Origin: Strigamia acuminata
Taxonomy: Eukaryota > Arthropoda > Chilopoda > Geophilomorpha > Linotaeniidae
NCBI GenBank assembly: GCA_949358305.1
Contig: CASHSZ010000069.1
Span: forward strand, 95,839 to 159,838
Direction: 5' to 3'
DNA length: 64,000 nucleotides
Below are positions 22,727 to 37,543 of the stretch, in pieces. The translations under genes and the position numbers were made by a program. How positions within the stretch are numbered: the first letter of the stretch is position 1; every line of letters starts with the position of its first letter. The notes beneath the pieces are model-generated. The model worked only from the letters and a program-made list of their open reading frames with translations. It searched no databases and was not told the origin of the DNA.

Positions 22727-25700
22727 CACCGACTTTTGGCAATTTGTGACAAATTTTCACAGAATTTCGGCAACATTTTACGACACATTTCTGCCCGGTT
22801 GGACACATTTCCACAGGTTTTTTGTAAAACGTTGCTAAAATTCCGTTGAATTTCATCAAAAATTGTGTCAAAAGTCGGTGACGGGCGGAGGGGCGAGCTC
22901 CGGGCGCCCGAGAGAGAGAGAGAAAGAGAGAGAGAGGGGACGGCCGGGGCTCCCGCCAACGGGCGGAGGGGCGAGCCTTGGCGGGTTGGGCGTGCACTAT
23001 CTAGGCATGTGGGCGCTCGATTTACCGGCACGTTGGACAAGTTTTGAAAATTTTTTTTTCCTAATTTTTGACAAAATTAGCACCGAATTTTGCCAATATT
23101 TGATAAATTTCCACGGAATTTTATCAATGTTTTACAAAAAACCCCTGGAAATGTGTCCAATCGAGCAGAAATGTCTCGTAAAATATCGCTGAAATTTGTC
23201 TAAAATTGACAAAAAATCGGTGCAAGTTTTGCTAGATATTTGCCCGGATCAAACTGTGCCCGAAACCGCCCGATCTGACAGTGTGCACGCGGGCTGGACG
23301 TGCCCACTGTCCCCGCATGTGCACTCGCCGGCGCGTTGGACGAGTTTAAGAAGATTTTATCAATTTCTGACAAAACTTGCATCGATTTTTTGTCAATTTT
23401 TGATAAATTTCCCCAGAATTTTAGCAATAAAACCTTTGAAAATGTATCCAAAAGAGCAGAAATGTCCTGTAAAATATTGCTGAAAATCTGTTGAAATTCA
23501 TCAAATATTGACAAAAATCTGTGACGAGCGGAGGGGCGATCCTTTGGCGGCCGAAAGAGAGAGGGGGGACGGTCGGGGCTCCCGCCGACGGGCGGAGGGG
23601 CGAGCCTTGGCGGCCGAGAGAGAGAGAGAGAGAGGACGGCCGGGGCTCCCGCCGGCGCACTGTCCACGCATGGGCGCGCTCGATTTACTGGCGCGTTGGA
23701 CGAATTTTAAATTTTTTGTTTCCTATTTCTGACAAAATTTGCACCGACTTTTGGCAATTTGTGACAAATTTTCACAGAATTTCGGCAACATTTTACGACA
23801 CATTTCTGCCCGGTTGGACACATTTCCACAGGTTTTTTGTAAAACGTTGCTAAAATTCCGTTGAATTTCATCAAAAATTGTGTCAAAAGTCGGTGACGGG
23901 CGGAGGGGCGAGCTCCGGGCGCCCGAGAGAGAGAGAGAAAGAGAGAGAGAGGGGACGGCCGGGGCTCCCGCCAACGGGCGGAGGGGCGAGCCTTGGCGGG
24001 TTGGGCGTGCACTATCTAGGCATGTGGGCGCTCGATTTACCGGCACGTTGGACAAGTTTTGAAAATTTTTTTTTCCTAATTTTTGACAAAATTAGCACCG
24101 AATTTTGCCAATATTTGATAAATTTCCACGGAATTTTATCAATGTTTTACAAAAAACCCCTGGAAATGTGTCCAATCGAGCAGAAATGTCTCGTAAAATA
24201 TTGCTGAAATTTGTCTAAAATTGACAAAAAATCGGTGCAAGTTTTGCTAGATATTTGCCCGGATCAAACTGTGCCCGAAACCGCCCGATCTGACAGTGTG
24301 CACGCGGGCTGGACGTGCCCACTGTCCCCGCATGTGCACTCGCCGGCGCGTTGGACGAGTTTAAGAAGATTTTATCAATTTCTGACAAAACTTGCATCGA
24401 TTTTTTGTCAATTTTTGATAAATTTCCCCAGAATTTTAGCAATAAAACCTTTGAAAATGTATCCAAAAGAGCAGAAATGTCCTGTAAAATATTGCTGAAA
24501 ATCTGTTGAAATTCATCAAATATTGACAAAAATCTGTGACGAGCGGAGGGGCGATCCTTTGGCGGCCGAAAGAGAGAGGGGGGACGGTCGGGGCTCCCGC
24601 CGACGGGCGGAGGGGCGAGCCTTGGCGGCCGAGAGAGAGAGAGAGAGAGGACGGCCGGGGCTCCCGCCGGCGCACTGTCCACGCATGGGCGCGCTCGATT
24701 TACTGGCGCGTTGGACGAATTTTAAATTTTTTGTTTCCTATTTCTGACAAAATTTGCACCGACTTTTGGCAATTTGTGACAAATTTTCACAGAATTTCGG
24801 CAACATTTTACGACACATTTCTGCCCGGTTGGACACATTTCCACAGGTTTTTTGTAAAACGTTGCTAAAATTCCGTTGAATTTCATCAAAAATTGTGTCA
24901 AAAGTCGGTGACGGGCGGAGGGGCGAGCTCCGGGCGCCCGAGAGAGAGAGAGAAAGAGAGAGAGAGGGGACGGCCGGGGCTCCCGCCAACGGGCGGAGGG
25001 GCGAGCCTTGGCGGGTTGGGCGTGCACTATCTAGGCATGTGGGCGCTCGATTTACCGGCACGTTGGACAAGTTTTGAAAATTTTTTTTTCCTAATTTTTG
25101 ACAAAATTAGCACCGAATTTTGCCAATATTTGATAAATTTCCACGGAATTTTATCAATGTTTTACAAAAAACCCCTGGAAATGTGTCCAATCGAGCAGAA
25201 ATGTCTCGTAAAATATTGCTGAAATTTGTCTAAAATTGACAAAAAATCGGTGCAAGTTTTGCTAGATATTTGCCCGGATCAAACTGTGCCCGAAACCGCC
25301 CGATCTGACAGTGTGCACGCGGGCTGGACGTGCCCACTGTCCCCGCATGTGCACTCGCCGGCGCGTTGGACGAGTTTAAGAAGATTTTATCAGTTTCTGA
25401 CAAAACTTGCATCGATTTTTTGTCAATTTTTGATAAATTTCCCCAGAATTTTAGCAATAAAACCTTTGAAAATGTATCCAAAAGAGCAGAAATGTCCTGT
25501 AAAATATTGCTGAAAATCTGTTGAAATTCATCAAATATTGACAAAAATCTGTGACGAGCGGAGGGGCGATCCTTTGGCGGCCGAAAGAGAGAGGGGGGAC
25601 GGTCGGGGCTCCCGCCGACGGGCGGAGGGGCGAGCCTTGGCGGCCGAGAGAGAGAGAGAGAGAGGACGGCCGGGGCTCCCGCCGGCGCACTGTCCACGCA

Positions 25701-27435
25701 TGGGCGCGCTCGATTTACTGGCGCGTTGGACGAATTTTAAATTTTTTGTTTCCTATTTCTGACAAAATTTGCACAGACTTTTGTCAATTTTTGACAAATT
25801 TTCACGGAATTTCAGCAATGGGACGGACTTATGTAAAACATCGCTTAAAATCTGGAAATCTGTCAAATCTTCTTTAAATTTATGCAAGATATTGGGAAAT
25901 TTTGGTTTAACTCGTCCAACGGGCCGGTAAATCGAGCGCCCACACGCGCCCACATGCACGTCCAACCCGCATGGGCACTGTCACATCGGACGTTTGTTGC
26001 GTGCAAAACTTGCACCGACTTTTGGCCATTTTTGGTTAAACTTCCGCACAATTTCTGCCCGATTGGACACTGAGGTTCGGTTTCCGACCGGGTCGTTTCT
26101 TGTCCGACCCGCGGCGCGTCGCGGCGCGGCCGGAGGACGGCCCTCGTCCCCAAAAACCACACTCCGAGTCACGGGTCGCACGGCCAACAGGCCGTGACGG
26201 GCCGTAGCGGGTCGAAAACGGGCCGTTAACGGCCCGTTGACGGCCCGTTAGCGGCCCGCATGAGGTCGCACGGGCCGTCGGCGAGCCGAAGTCCGGGAAC
26301 GAAGGCCGTTACGGGACCGTGACGGGACCGTCGGCGGCCCGTTAACGGCCCGTGCGAGCCGTTACGGGATCGTGACGGGACCGTCGGCGGCCCGTTAACG
26401 GCCCGTGCGAGCCGTTACGGAATCGTGACGGGACCGTCGGCGGCCCGTTAACGGCCCGTGCGGGCCGTTACGGGATCGTGACGGGACCGTCGGCGGCCCG
26501 TTAACGGCCCGTGCGACCCCATGCGGGCCGTTGACGGGCCGTTAACGGGCCGTTAACGGGCCGTTAACGGGCCGTGACGGTGTAAATCGAAAAAATCAAC
26601 AACCGACAACACGTACATGAAAACGCGTACAACATTCATAGACATTAATCTCGAATCCTGTTTTTGGTTTTACGCCGTTAACGGGCCGTTAACGGCCCGT
26701 TAACGGCCCGTTAACGGCCCGCATGAGGTCGTACGGGCCGTTACGGGGTCGTGACGGGACCGTCGGCGGCCCGTTAACGGCCCGTGCGGGCCGTTACGGG
26801 ATAGTTACGGAACCGTCGGCGGCCCGTTAACGGCCCGTGCGAGCCGTTACGGGATCGTGACGGGACCGTCGGCGGCCCGTTAACGGCCCGTGCGAGCCGT
26901 TACGGGATTGTGACGGGACCGTCGGCGGCCCGTTAACGGCCCGTGCGGGCCGTTTTCGACCCGTTGCGGCCGTTTTCGACCCGTTGCGGCCCGTTTTCGA
27001 CCCGTTACGGTCCTTGGCCGTAACGGGCCGAAAACGGGAAAACTGAAAAAGTCGAGTGCGAGACCACGTGACCCGGAGTGTGGTTTTTGGGGACGAGGGC
27101 CGTCCTCCGACCGCGCCGTGACGCGCCGCGGGTCGGTCACCAACTTTTGTCAATTTTTGACAGATTTTCACGGAATTTCAGCGACATTTTACGAGACGTT
27201 TCTGCCCGATGGGACGGACTTCTGTAAAACATTGCTTAAAATCCATGGAAATTTATCACATATTGACAAAATTCGGTGCAAGTTTTGTCAGAAATTAGGA
27301 AAAAACTTTTTTCAAAACTCGTCCAACGCGCCGGTAAATTGAGCGCCCACGTGCGTCGACAGTGGGCGCTTCAAAACCGCGTGGACACTGTCAGATCTCG
27401 GCACAGTTTGATGCGCCCAAATCTAGCAATACTTG
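22727..27435. repeat. HOR 6 (units b-b-d, 4709 bp)
   Basis: Units at 22727, 23742 and 24757; spacer 25772-27435 (1664 bp, short 20-bp tract, four right-hand palindromes). The unit order matches HOR 11 exactly at offset 19,535. The spacers then differ by one 11-bp repeat, after which the offset becomes 19,546. Confidence 0.93.
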
Positions 27436-30400
27436 CACCGACTTTTGGCAATTTGTGACAAATTTTCACAGAATTTCGGCAACATTTTACGACACATTTC
27501 TGCCCGGTTGGACACATTTCCACAGGTTTTTTGTAAAACGTTGCTAAAATTCCGTTGAATTTCATCAAAAATTGTGTCAAAAGTCGGTGACGGGCGGAGG
27601 GGCGAGCTCCGGGCGCCCGAGAGAGAGAGAGAAAGAGAGAGAGAGGGGACGGCCGGGGCTCCCGCCAACGGGCGGAGGGGCGAGCCTTGGCGGGTTGGGC
27701 GTGCACTATCTAGGCATGTGGGCGCTCGATTTACCGGCACGTTGGACAAGTTTTGAAAATTTTTTTTTCCTAATTTTTGACAAAATTAGCACCGAATTTT
27801 GCCAATATTTGATAAATTTCCACGGAATTTTATCAATGTTTTACAAAAAACCCCTGGAAATGTGTCCAATCGAGCAGAAATGTCTCGTAAAATATCGCTG
27901 AAATTTGTCTAAAATTGACAAAAAATCGGTGCAAGTTTTGCTAGATATTTGCCCGGATCAAACTGTGCCCGAAACCGCCCGATCTGACAGTGTGCACGCG
28001 GGCTGGACGTGCCCACTGTCCCCGCATGTGCACTCGCCGGCGCGTTGGACGAGTTTAAGAAGATTTTATCAATTTCTGACAAAACTTGCATCGATTTTTT
28101 GTCAATATTTGATAAATTTCCCCAGAATTTTAGCAATAAAACCTTTGAAAATGTATCCAAAAGAGCAGAAATGTCCTGTAAAATATTGCTGAAAATCTGT
28201 TGAAATTCATCAAATATTGACAAAAATCTGTGACGAGCGGAGGGGCGATCCTTTGGCGGCCGAAAGAGAGAGGGGGGACGGTCGGGGCTCCCGCCGACGG
28301 GCGGAGGGGCGAGCCTTGGCGGCCGAGAGAGAGAGAGAGAGAGGACGGCCGGGGCTCCCGCCGGCGCACTGTCCACGCATGGGCGCGCTCGATTTACTGG
28401 CGCGTTGGACGAATTTTAAATTTTTTGTTTCCTATTTCTGACAAAATTTGCACCGACTTTTGGCAATTTGTGACAAATTTTCACAGAATTTCGGCAACAT
28501 TTTACGACACATTTCTGCCCGGTTGGACACATTTCCACAGGTTTTTTGTAAAACGTTGCTAAAATTCCGTTGAATTTCATCAAAAATTGTGTCAAAAGTC
28601 GGTGACGGGCGGAGGGGCGAGCTCCGGGCGCCCGAGAGAGAGAGAGAAAGAGAGAGAGAGGGGACGGCCGGGGCTCCCGCCAACGGGCGGAGGGGCGAGC
28701 CTTGGCGGGTTGGGCGTGCACTATCTAGGCATGTGGGCGCTCGATTTACCGGCACGTTGGACAAGTTTTGAAAATTTTTTTTTCCTAATTTTTGACAAAA
28801 TTAGCACCGAATTTTGCCAATATTTGATAAATTTCCACGGAATTTTATCAATGTTTTACAAAAAACCCCTGGAAATGTGTCCAATCGAGCAGAAATGTCT
28901 CGTAAAATATTGCTGAAATTTGTCTAAAATTGACAAAAAATCGGTGCAAGTTTTGCTAGATATTTGCCCGGATCAAACTGTGCCCGAAACCGCCCGATCT
29001 GACAGTGTGCACGCGGGCTGGACGTGCCCACTGTCCCCGCATGTGCACTCGCCGGCGCGTTGGACGAGTTTAAGAAGATTTTATCAGTTTCTGACAAAAC
29101 TTGCATCGATTTTTTGTCAATTTTTGATAAATTTCCCCAGAATTTTAGCAATAAAACCTTTGAAAATGTATCCAAAAGAGCAGAAATGTCCTGTAAAATA
29201 TTGCTGAAAATCTGTTGAAATTCATCAAATATTGACAAAAATCTGTGACGAGCGGAGGGGCGATCCTTTGGCGGCCGAAAGAGAGAGGGGGGACGGTCGG
29301 GGCTCCCGCCGACGGGCGGAGGGGCGAGCCTTGGCGGCCGAGAGAGAGAGAGAGAGAGGACGGCCGGGGCTCCCGCCGGCGCACTGTCCACGCATGGGCG
29401 CGCTCGATTTACTGGCGCGTTGGACGAATTTTAAATTTTTTGTTTCCTATTTCTGACAAAATTTGCACAGACTTTTGTCAATTTTTGACAAATTTTCACG
29501 GAATTTCAGCAATGGGACGGACTTATGTAAAACATCGCTTAAAATCTGGAAATCTGTCAAATCTTCTTTAAATTTATGCAAGATATTGGGAAATTTTGGT
29601 TTAACTCGTCCAACGGGCCGGTAAATCGAGCGCCCACACGCGCCCACATGCACGTCCAACCCGCATGGGCACTGTCACATCGGACGTTTGTTGCGTGCAA
29701 AACTTGCACCGACTTTTGGCCATTTTTGGTTAAACTTCCGCACAATTTCTGCCCGATTGGACACTGAGGTTCGGTTTCCGACCGGGTCGTTTCTTGTCCG
29801 ACCCGCGGCGCGTCGCGGCGCGGCCGGAGGACGGCCCTCGTCCCCAAAAACCACACTCCGAGTCACGGGTCGCACGGCCAACAGGCCGTGACGGGCCGTA
29901 GCGGGTCGAAAACGGGCCGTTAACGGCCCGTTGACGGCCCGTTAGCGGCCCGCATGAGGTCGCACGGGCCGTCGGCGAGCCGAAGTCCGGGAACGAAGGC
30001 CGTTACGGGACCGTGACGGGACCGTCGGCGGCCCGTTAACGGCCCGTGCGAGCCGTTACGGGATCGTGACGGGACCGTCGGCGGCCCGTTAACGGCCCGT
30101 GCGAGCCGTTACGGAATCGTGACGGGACCGTCGGCGGCCCGTTAACGGCCCGTGCGGGCCGTTACGGGATCGTGACGGGACCGTCGGCGGCCCGTTAACG
30201 GCCCGTGCGACCCCATGCGGGCCGTTGACGGGCCGTTAACGGGCCGTTAACGGGCCGTTAACGGGCCGTGACGGTGTAAATCGAAAAAATCAACAACCGA
30301 CAACACGTACATGAAAACGCGTACAACATTCATAGACATTAATCTCGAATCCTGTTTTTGGTTTTACGCCGTTAACGGGCCGTTAACGGCCCGTTAACGG

Positions 30401-31138
30401 CCCGCATGAGGTCGTACGGGCCGTTACGGGGTCGTGACGGGACCGTCGGCGGCCCGTTAACGGCCCGTGCGGGCCGTTACGGGATAGTTACGGAACCGTC
30501 GGCGGCCCGTTAACGGCCCGTGCGAGCCGTTACGGGATCGTGACGGGACCGTCGGCGGCCCGTTAACGGCCCGTGCGAGCCGTTACGGGATTGTGACGGG
30601 ACCGTCGGCGGCCCGTTAACGGCCCGTGCGGGCCGTTTTCGACCCGTTGCGGCCGTTTTCGACCCGTTGCGGCCGTTTTCGACCCGTTGCGGCCCGTTTT
30701 CGACCCGTTACGGTCCTTGGCCGTAACGGGCCGAAAACGGGAAAACTGAAAAAGTCGAGTGCGAGACCACGTGACCCGGAGTGTGGTTTTTGGGGACGAG
30801 GGCCGTCCTCCGACCGCGCCGTGACGCGCCGCGGGTCGGTCACCAACTTTTGTCAATTTTTGACAGATTTTCACGGAATTTCAGCGACATTTTACGAGAC
30901 ATTTCTGCCCGATGGGACGGACTTCTGTAAAACATTGCTTAAAATCCATGGAAATTTATCACATATTGACAAAATTCGGTGCAAGTTTTGTCAGAAATTA
31001 GGAAAAAACTTTTTTCAAAACTCGTCCAACGCGCCGGTAAATTGAGCGCCCACGTGCGTCGACAGTGGGCGCTTCAAAACCGCGTGGACACTGTCAGATC
31101 TCGGCACAGTTTGATGCGCCCAAATCTAGCAATACTTG
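27436..31138. repeat. HOR 7 (units a-d, 3703 bp)
   Basis: Units at 27436 and 28451; spacer 29466-31138 (1673 bp). The spacer combines the long 20-bp tract with only three right-hand palindromes, a combination seen nowhere else in the window. There is a private G-to-A change at 30901 in the E core. Confidence 0.93.
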
Positions 31139-33829
31139 CACCGACTTTTGGCAATTTGTGACAAATTTTCACAGAATTTCGGCAACATTTTACGACACAT
31201 TTCTGCCCGGTTGGACACATTTCCACAGGTTTTTTGTAAAACGTTGCTAAAATTCCGTTGAATTTCATCAAAAATTGTGTCAAAAGTCGGTGACGGGCGG
31301 AGGGGCGAGCTCCGGGCGCCCGAGAGAGAGAGAGAAAGAGAGAGAGAGGGGACGGCCGGGGCTCCCGCCGACGGGCGGAGGGGCGAGCCTTGGCGGGTTG
31401 GGCGTGCACTATCTAGGCATGTGGGCGCTCGATTTACCGGCACGTTGGACAAGTTTTGAAAATTTTTTTTTTCCTAATTTTTGACAAAATTAGCACCGAA
31501 TTTTGCCAATATTTGATAAATTTCCACGGAATTTTATCAATGTTTTACAAAAAACCCCTGGAAATGTGTCCAATCGAGCAGAAATGTCTCGTAAAATATC
31601 GCTGAAATTTGTCTAAAATTGACAAAAAATCGGTGCAAGTTTTGCTAGATATTTGCCCGGATCAAACTGTGCCCGAAACCGCCCGATCTGACAGTGTGCA
31701 CGCGGGCTGGACGTGCCCACTGTCCCCGCATGTGCACTCGCCGGCGCGTTGGACGAGTTTAAGAAGATTTTATCAATTTCTGACAAAACTTGCATCGATT
31801 TTTTGTCAATATTTGATAAATTTCCCCAGAATTTTAGCAATAAAACCTTTGAAAATGTATCCAAAAGAGCAGAAATGTCCTGTAAAATATTGCTGAAAAT
31901 CTGTTGAAATTCATCAAATATTGACAAAAATCTGTGACGAGCGGAGGGGCGATCCTTTGGCGGCCGAAAGAGAGAGGGGGGACGGTCGGGGCTCCCGCCG
32001 ACGGGCGGAGGGGCGAGCCTTGGCGGCCGAGAGAGAGAGAGAGAGAGGACGGCCGGGGCTCCCGCCGGCGCACTGTCCACGCATGGGCGCGCTCGATTTA
32101 CTGGCGCGTTGGACGAATTTTAAATTTTTTGTTTCCTATTTCTGACAAAATTTGCACAGACTTTTGTCAATTTTTGACAAATTTTCACGGAATTTCAGCA
32201 ATGGGACGGACTTATGTAAAACATCGCTTAAAATCTGGAAATCTGTCAAATCTTCTTTAAATTTATGCAAGATATTGGGAAATTTTGGTTTAACTCGTCC
32301 AACGGGCCGGTAAATCGAGCGCCCACACGCGCCCACATGCACGTCCAACCCGCATGGGCACTGTCACATCGGACGTTTGTTGCGTGCAAAACTTGCACCG
32401 ACTTTTGGCCATTTTTGGTTAAACTTCCGCACAATTTCTGCCCGATTGGACACTGAGGTTCGGTTTCCGACCGGGTCGTTTCTTGTCCGACCCGCGGCGC
32501 GTCGCGGCGCGGCCGGAGGACGGCCCTCGTCCCCAAAAACCACACTCCGAGTCACGGGTCGCACGGCCAACAGGCCGTGACGGGCCGTAGCGGGTCGAAA
32601 ACGGGCCGTTAACGGCCCGTTGACGGCCCGTTAGCGGCCCGCATGAGGTCGCACGGGCCGTCGGCGAGCCGAAGTCCGGGAACGAAGGCCGTTACGGGAC
32701 CGTGACGGGACCGTCGGCGGCCCGTTAACGGCCCGTGCGAGCCGTTACGGGATCGTGACGGGACCGTCGGCGGCCCGTTAACGGCCCGTGCGAGCCGTTA
32801 CGGAATCGTGACGGGACCGTCGGCGGCCCGTTAACGGCCCGTGCGGGCCGTTACGGGATCGTGACGGGACCGTCGGCGGCCCGTTAACGGCCCGTGCGAC
32901 CCCATGCGGGCCGTTGACGGGCCGTTAACGGGCCGTTAACGGGCCGTTAACGGGCCGTGACGGTGTAAATCGAAAAAATCAACAACCGACAACACGTACA
33001 TGAAAACGCGTACAACATTCATAGACATTAATCTCGAATCCTGTTTTTGGTTTTACGCCGTTAACGGGCCGTTAACGGCCCGTTAACGGCCCGTTAACGG
33101 CCCGTTAACGGCCCGCATGAGGTCGTACGGGCCGTTACGGGGTCGTGACGGGACCGTCGGCGGCCCGTTAACGGCCCGTGCGGGCCGTTACGGGATAGTT
33201 ACGGAACCGTCGGCGGCCCGTTAACGGCCCGTGCGAGCCGTTACGGGATCGTGACGGGACCGTCGGCGGCCCGTTAACGGCCCGTGCGAGCCGTTACGGG
33301 ATTGTGACGGGACCGTCGGCGGCCCGTTAACGGCCCGTGCGGGCCGTTTTCGACCCGTTGCGGCCGTTTTCGACCCGTTGCGGCCCGTTTTCGACCCGTT
33401 ACGGTCCTTGGCCGTAACGGGCCGAAAACGGGAAAACTGAAAAAGTCGAGTGCGAGACCACGTGACCCGGAGTGTGGTTTTTGGGGACGAGGGCCGTCCT
33501 CCGACCGCGCCGTGACGCGCCGCGGGTCGGTCACCAACTTTTGTCAATTTTTGACAGATTTTCACGGAATTTCAGCGACATTTTACGAGACGTTTCTGCC
33601 CGATGGGACGGACTTCTGTAAAACATTGCTTAAAATCCATGGAAATTTATCACATATTGACAAAATTCGGTGCAAGTTTTGTCAGAAATTAGGAAAAAAC
33701 TTTTTTCAAAACTCGTCCAACGCGCCGGTAAATTGAGCGCCCACGTGCGTCGACAGTGGGCGCTTCAAAACCGCGTGGACACTGTCAGATCTCGGCACAG
33801 TTTGATGCGCCCAAATCTAGCAATACTTG
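31139..33829. repeat. HOR 8 (single unit a, 2691 bp)
   Basis: This is the only HOR with one 1015-bp-class unit (31139-32154, 1016 bp). The extra base is a tenth T in the poly-T run near 31462. The unit also has a private A-to-G change in the GC segment near 31370. It is class a, so a class a unit is here joined directly to a spacer (32155-33829, 1675 bp). Confidence 0.93.
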
Positions 33830-36800
33830 CACCGACTTTTGGCAATTTGTGACAAATTTTCACAGAATTTCGGCAACATTTTACGACACATTTCTGCCCG
33901 GTTGGACACATTTCCACAGGTTTTTTGTAAAACGTTGCTAAAATTCTGTTGAATTTCATCAAAAATTGTGTCAAAAGTCGGTGACGGGCGGAGGGGCGAG
34001 CTCCGGGCGCCCGAGAGAGAGAGAGAAAGAGAGAGAGAGGGGACGGCCGGGGCTCCCGCCAACGGGCGGAGGGGCGAGCCTTGGCGGGTTGGGCGTGCAC
34101 TATCTAGGCATGTGGGCGCTCGATTTACCGGCACGTTGGACAAGTTTTGAAAATTTTTTTTTCCTAATTTTTGACAAAATTAGCACCGAATTTTGCCAAT
34201 ATTTGATAAATTTCCACGGAATTTTATCAATGTTTTACAAAAAACCCCTGGAAATGTGTCCAATCGAGCAGAAATGTCTCGTAAAATATCGCTGAAATTT
34301 GTCTAAAATTGACAAAAAATCGGTGCAAGTTTTGCTAGATATTTGCCCGGATCAAACTGTGCCCGAAACCGCCCGATCTGACAGTGTGCACGCGGGCTGG
34401 ACGTGCCCACTGTCCCCGCATGTGCACTCGCCGGCGCGTTGGACGAGTTTAAGAAGATTTTATCAATTTCTGACAAAACTTGCATCGATTTTTTGTCAAT
34501 TTTTGATAAATTTCCCCAGAATTTTAGCAATAAAACCTTTGAAAATGTATCCAAAAGAGCAGAAATGTCCTGTAAAATATTGCTGAAAATCTGTTGAAAT
34601 TCATCAAATATTGACAAAAATCTGTGACGAGCGGAGGGGCGATCCTTTGGCGGCCGAAAGAGAGAGGGGGGACGGTCGGGGCTCCCGCCGACGGGCGGAG
34701 GGGCGAGCCTTGGCGGCCGAGAGAGAGAGAGAGAGAGGACGGCCGGGGCTCCCGCCGGCGCACTGTCCACGCATGGGCGCGCTCGATTTACTGGCGCGTT
34801 GGACGAATTTTAAATTTTTTGTTTCCTATTTCTGACAAAATTTGCACCGACTTTTGGCAATTTGTGACAAATTTTCACAGAATTTCGGCAACATTTTACG
34901 ACACATTTCTGCCCGGTTGGACACATTTCCACAGGTTTTTTGTAAAACGTTGCTAAAATTCCGTTGAATTTCATCAAAAATTGTGTCAAAAGTCGGTGAC
35001 GGGCGGAGGGGCGAGCTCCGGGCGCCCGAGAGAGAGAGAGAAAGAGAGAGAGAGGGGACGGCCGGGGCTCCCGCCAACGGGCGGAGGGGCGAGCCTTGGC
35101 GGGTTGGGCGTGCACTATCTAGGCATGTGGGCGCTCGATTTACCGGCACGTTGGACAAGTTTTGAAAATTTTTTTTTCCTAATTTTTGACAAAATTAGCA
35201 CCGAATTTTGCCAATATTTGATAAATTTCCACGGAATTTTATCAATGTTTTACAAAAAACCCCTGGAAATGTGTCCAATCGAGCAGAAATGTCTCGTAAA
35301 ATATTGCTGAAATTTGTCTAAAATTGACAAAAAATCGGTGCAAGTTTTGCTAGATATTTGCCCGGATCAAACTGTGCCCGAAACCGCCCGATCTGACAGT
35401 GTGCACGCGGGCTGGACGTGCCCACTGTCCCCGCATGTGCACTCGCCGGCGCGTTGGACGAGTTTAAGAAGATTTTATCAGTTTCTGACAAAACTTGCAT
35501 CGATTTTTTGTCAATTTTTGATAAATTTCCCCAGAATTTTAGCAATAAAACCTTTGAAAATGTATCCAAAAGAGCAGAAATGTCCTGTAAAATATTGCTG
35601 AAAATCTGTTGAAATTCATCAAATATTGACAAAAATCTGTGACGAGCGGAGGGGCGATCCTTTGGCGGCCGAAAGAGAGAGGGGGGACGGTCGGGGCTCC
35701 CGCCGACGGGCGGAGGGGCGAGCCTTGGCGGCCGAGAGAGAGAGAGAGAGAGGACGGCCGGGGCTCCCGCCGGCGCACTGTCCACGCATGGGCGCGCTCG
35801 ATTTACTGGCGCGTTGGACGAATTTTAAATTTTTTGTTTCCTATTTCTGACAAAATTTGCACAGACTTTTGTCAATTTTTGACAAATTTTCACGGAATTT
35901 CAGCAATGGGACGGACTTATGTAAAACATCGCTTAAAATCTGGAAATCTGTCAAATCTTCTTTAAATTTATGCAAGATATTGGGAAATTTTGGTTTAACT
36001 CGTCCAACGGGCCGGTAAATCGAGCGCCCACACGCGCCCACATGCACGTCCAACCCGCATGGGCACTGTCACATCGGACGTTTGTTGCGTGCAAAACTTG
36101 CACCGACTTTTGGCCATTTTTGGTTAAACTTCCGCACAATTTCTGCCCGATTGGACACTGAGGTTCGGTTTCCGACCGGGTCGTTTCTTGTCCGACCCGC
36201 GGCGCGTCGCGGCGCGGCCGGAGGACGGCCCTCGTCCCCAAAAACCACACTCCGAGTCACGGGTCGCACGGCCAACAGGCCGTGACGGGCCGTAGCGGGT
36301 CGAAAACGGGCCGTTAACGGCCCGTTGACGGCCCGTTAGCGGCCCGCATGAGGTCGCACGGGCCGTCGGCGAGCCGAAGTCCGGGAACGAAGGCCGTTAC
36401 GGGACCGTGACGGGACCGTCGGCGGCCCGTTAACGGCCCGTGCGAGCCGTTACGGGATCGTGACGGGACCGTCGGCGGCCCGTTAACGGCCCGTGCGAGC
36501 CGTTACGGAATCGTGACGGGACCGTCGGCGGCCCGTTAACGGCCCGTGCGGGCCGTTACGGGATCGTGACGGGACCGTCGGCGGCCCGTTAACGGCCCGT
36601 GCGACCCCATGCGGGCCGTTGACGGGCCGTTAACGGGCCGTTAACGGGCCGTTAACGGGCCGTGACGGTGTAAATCGAAAAAATCAACAACCGACAACAC
36701 GTACATGAAAACGCGTACAACATTCATAGACATTAATCTCGAATCCTGTTTTTGGTTTTACGCCGTTAACGGGCCGTTAACGGCCCGTTAACGGCCCGTT

Positions 36801-37543
36801 AACGGCCCGCATGAGGTCGTACGGGCCGTTACGGGGTCGTGACGGGACCGTCGGCGGCCCGTTAACGGCCCGTGCGGGCCGTTACGGGATAGTTACGGAA
36901 CCGTCGGCGGCCCGTTAACGGCCCGTGCGAGCCGTTACGGGATCGTGACGGGACCGTCGGCGGCCCGTTAACGGCCCGTGCGAGCCGTTACGGGATTGTG
37001 ACGGGACCGTCGGCGGCCCGTTAACGGCCCGTGCGGGCCGTTTTCGACCCGTTGCGGCCGTTTTCGACCCGTTGCGGCCGTTTTCGACCCGTTGCGGCCC
37101 GTTTTCGACCCGTTACGGTCCTTGGCCGTAACGGGCCGAAAACGGGAAAACTGAAAAAGTCGAGTGCGAGACCACGTGACCCGGAGTGTGGTTTTTGGGG
37201 ACGAGGGCCGTCCTCCGACCGCGCCGTGACGCGCCGCGGGTCGGTCACCAACTTTTGTCAATTTTTGACAGATTTTCACGGAATTTCAGCGACATTTTAC
37301 GAGACGTTTCTGCCCGATGGGACGGACTTCTGTAAAACATTGCTTAAAATCCATGGAAATTTATCACATATTGACAAAATTCGGTGCAAGTTTTGTCAGA
37401 AATTAGGAAAAAACTTTTTTCAAAACTCGTCCAACGCGCCGGTAAATTGAGCGCCCACGTGCGTCGACAGTGGGCGCTTCAAAACCGCGTGGACACTGTC
37501 AGATCTCGGCACAGTTTGATGCGCCCAAATCTAGCAATACTTG
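33830..37543. repeat. HOR 9 (units b*-d, 3714 bp)
   Basis: Units at 33830 and 34845; spacer 35860-37543 (1684 bp). Co-linear with HOR 4 at exactly 19,535 bp, including the b* marker and the long 20-bp tract. Confidence 0.93.
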
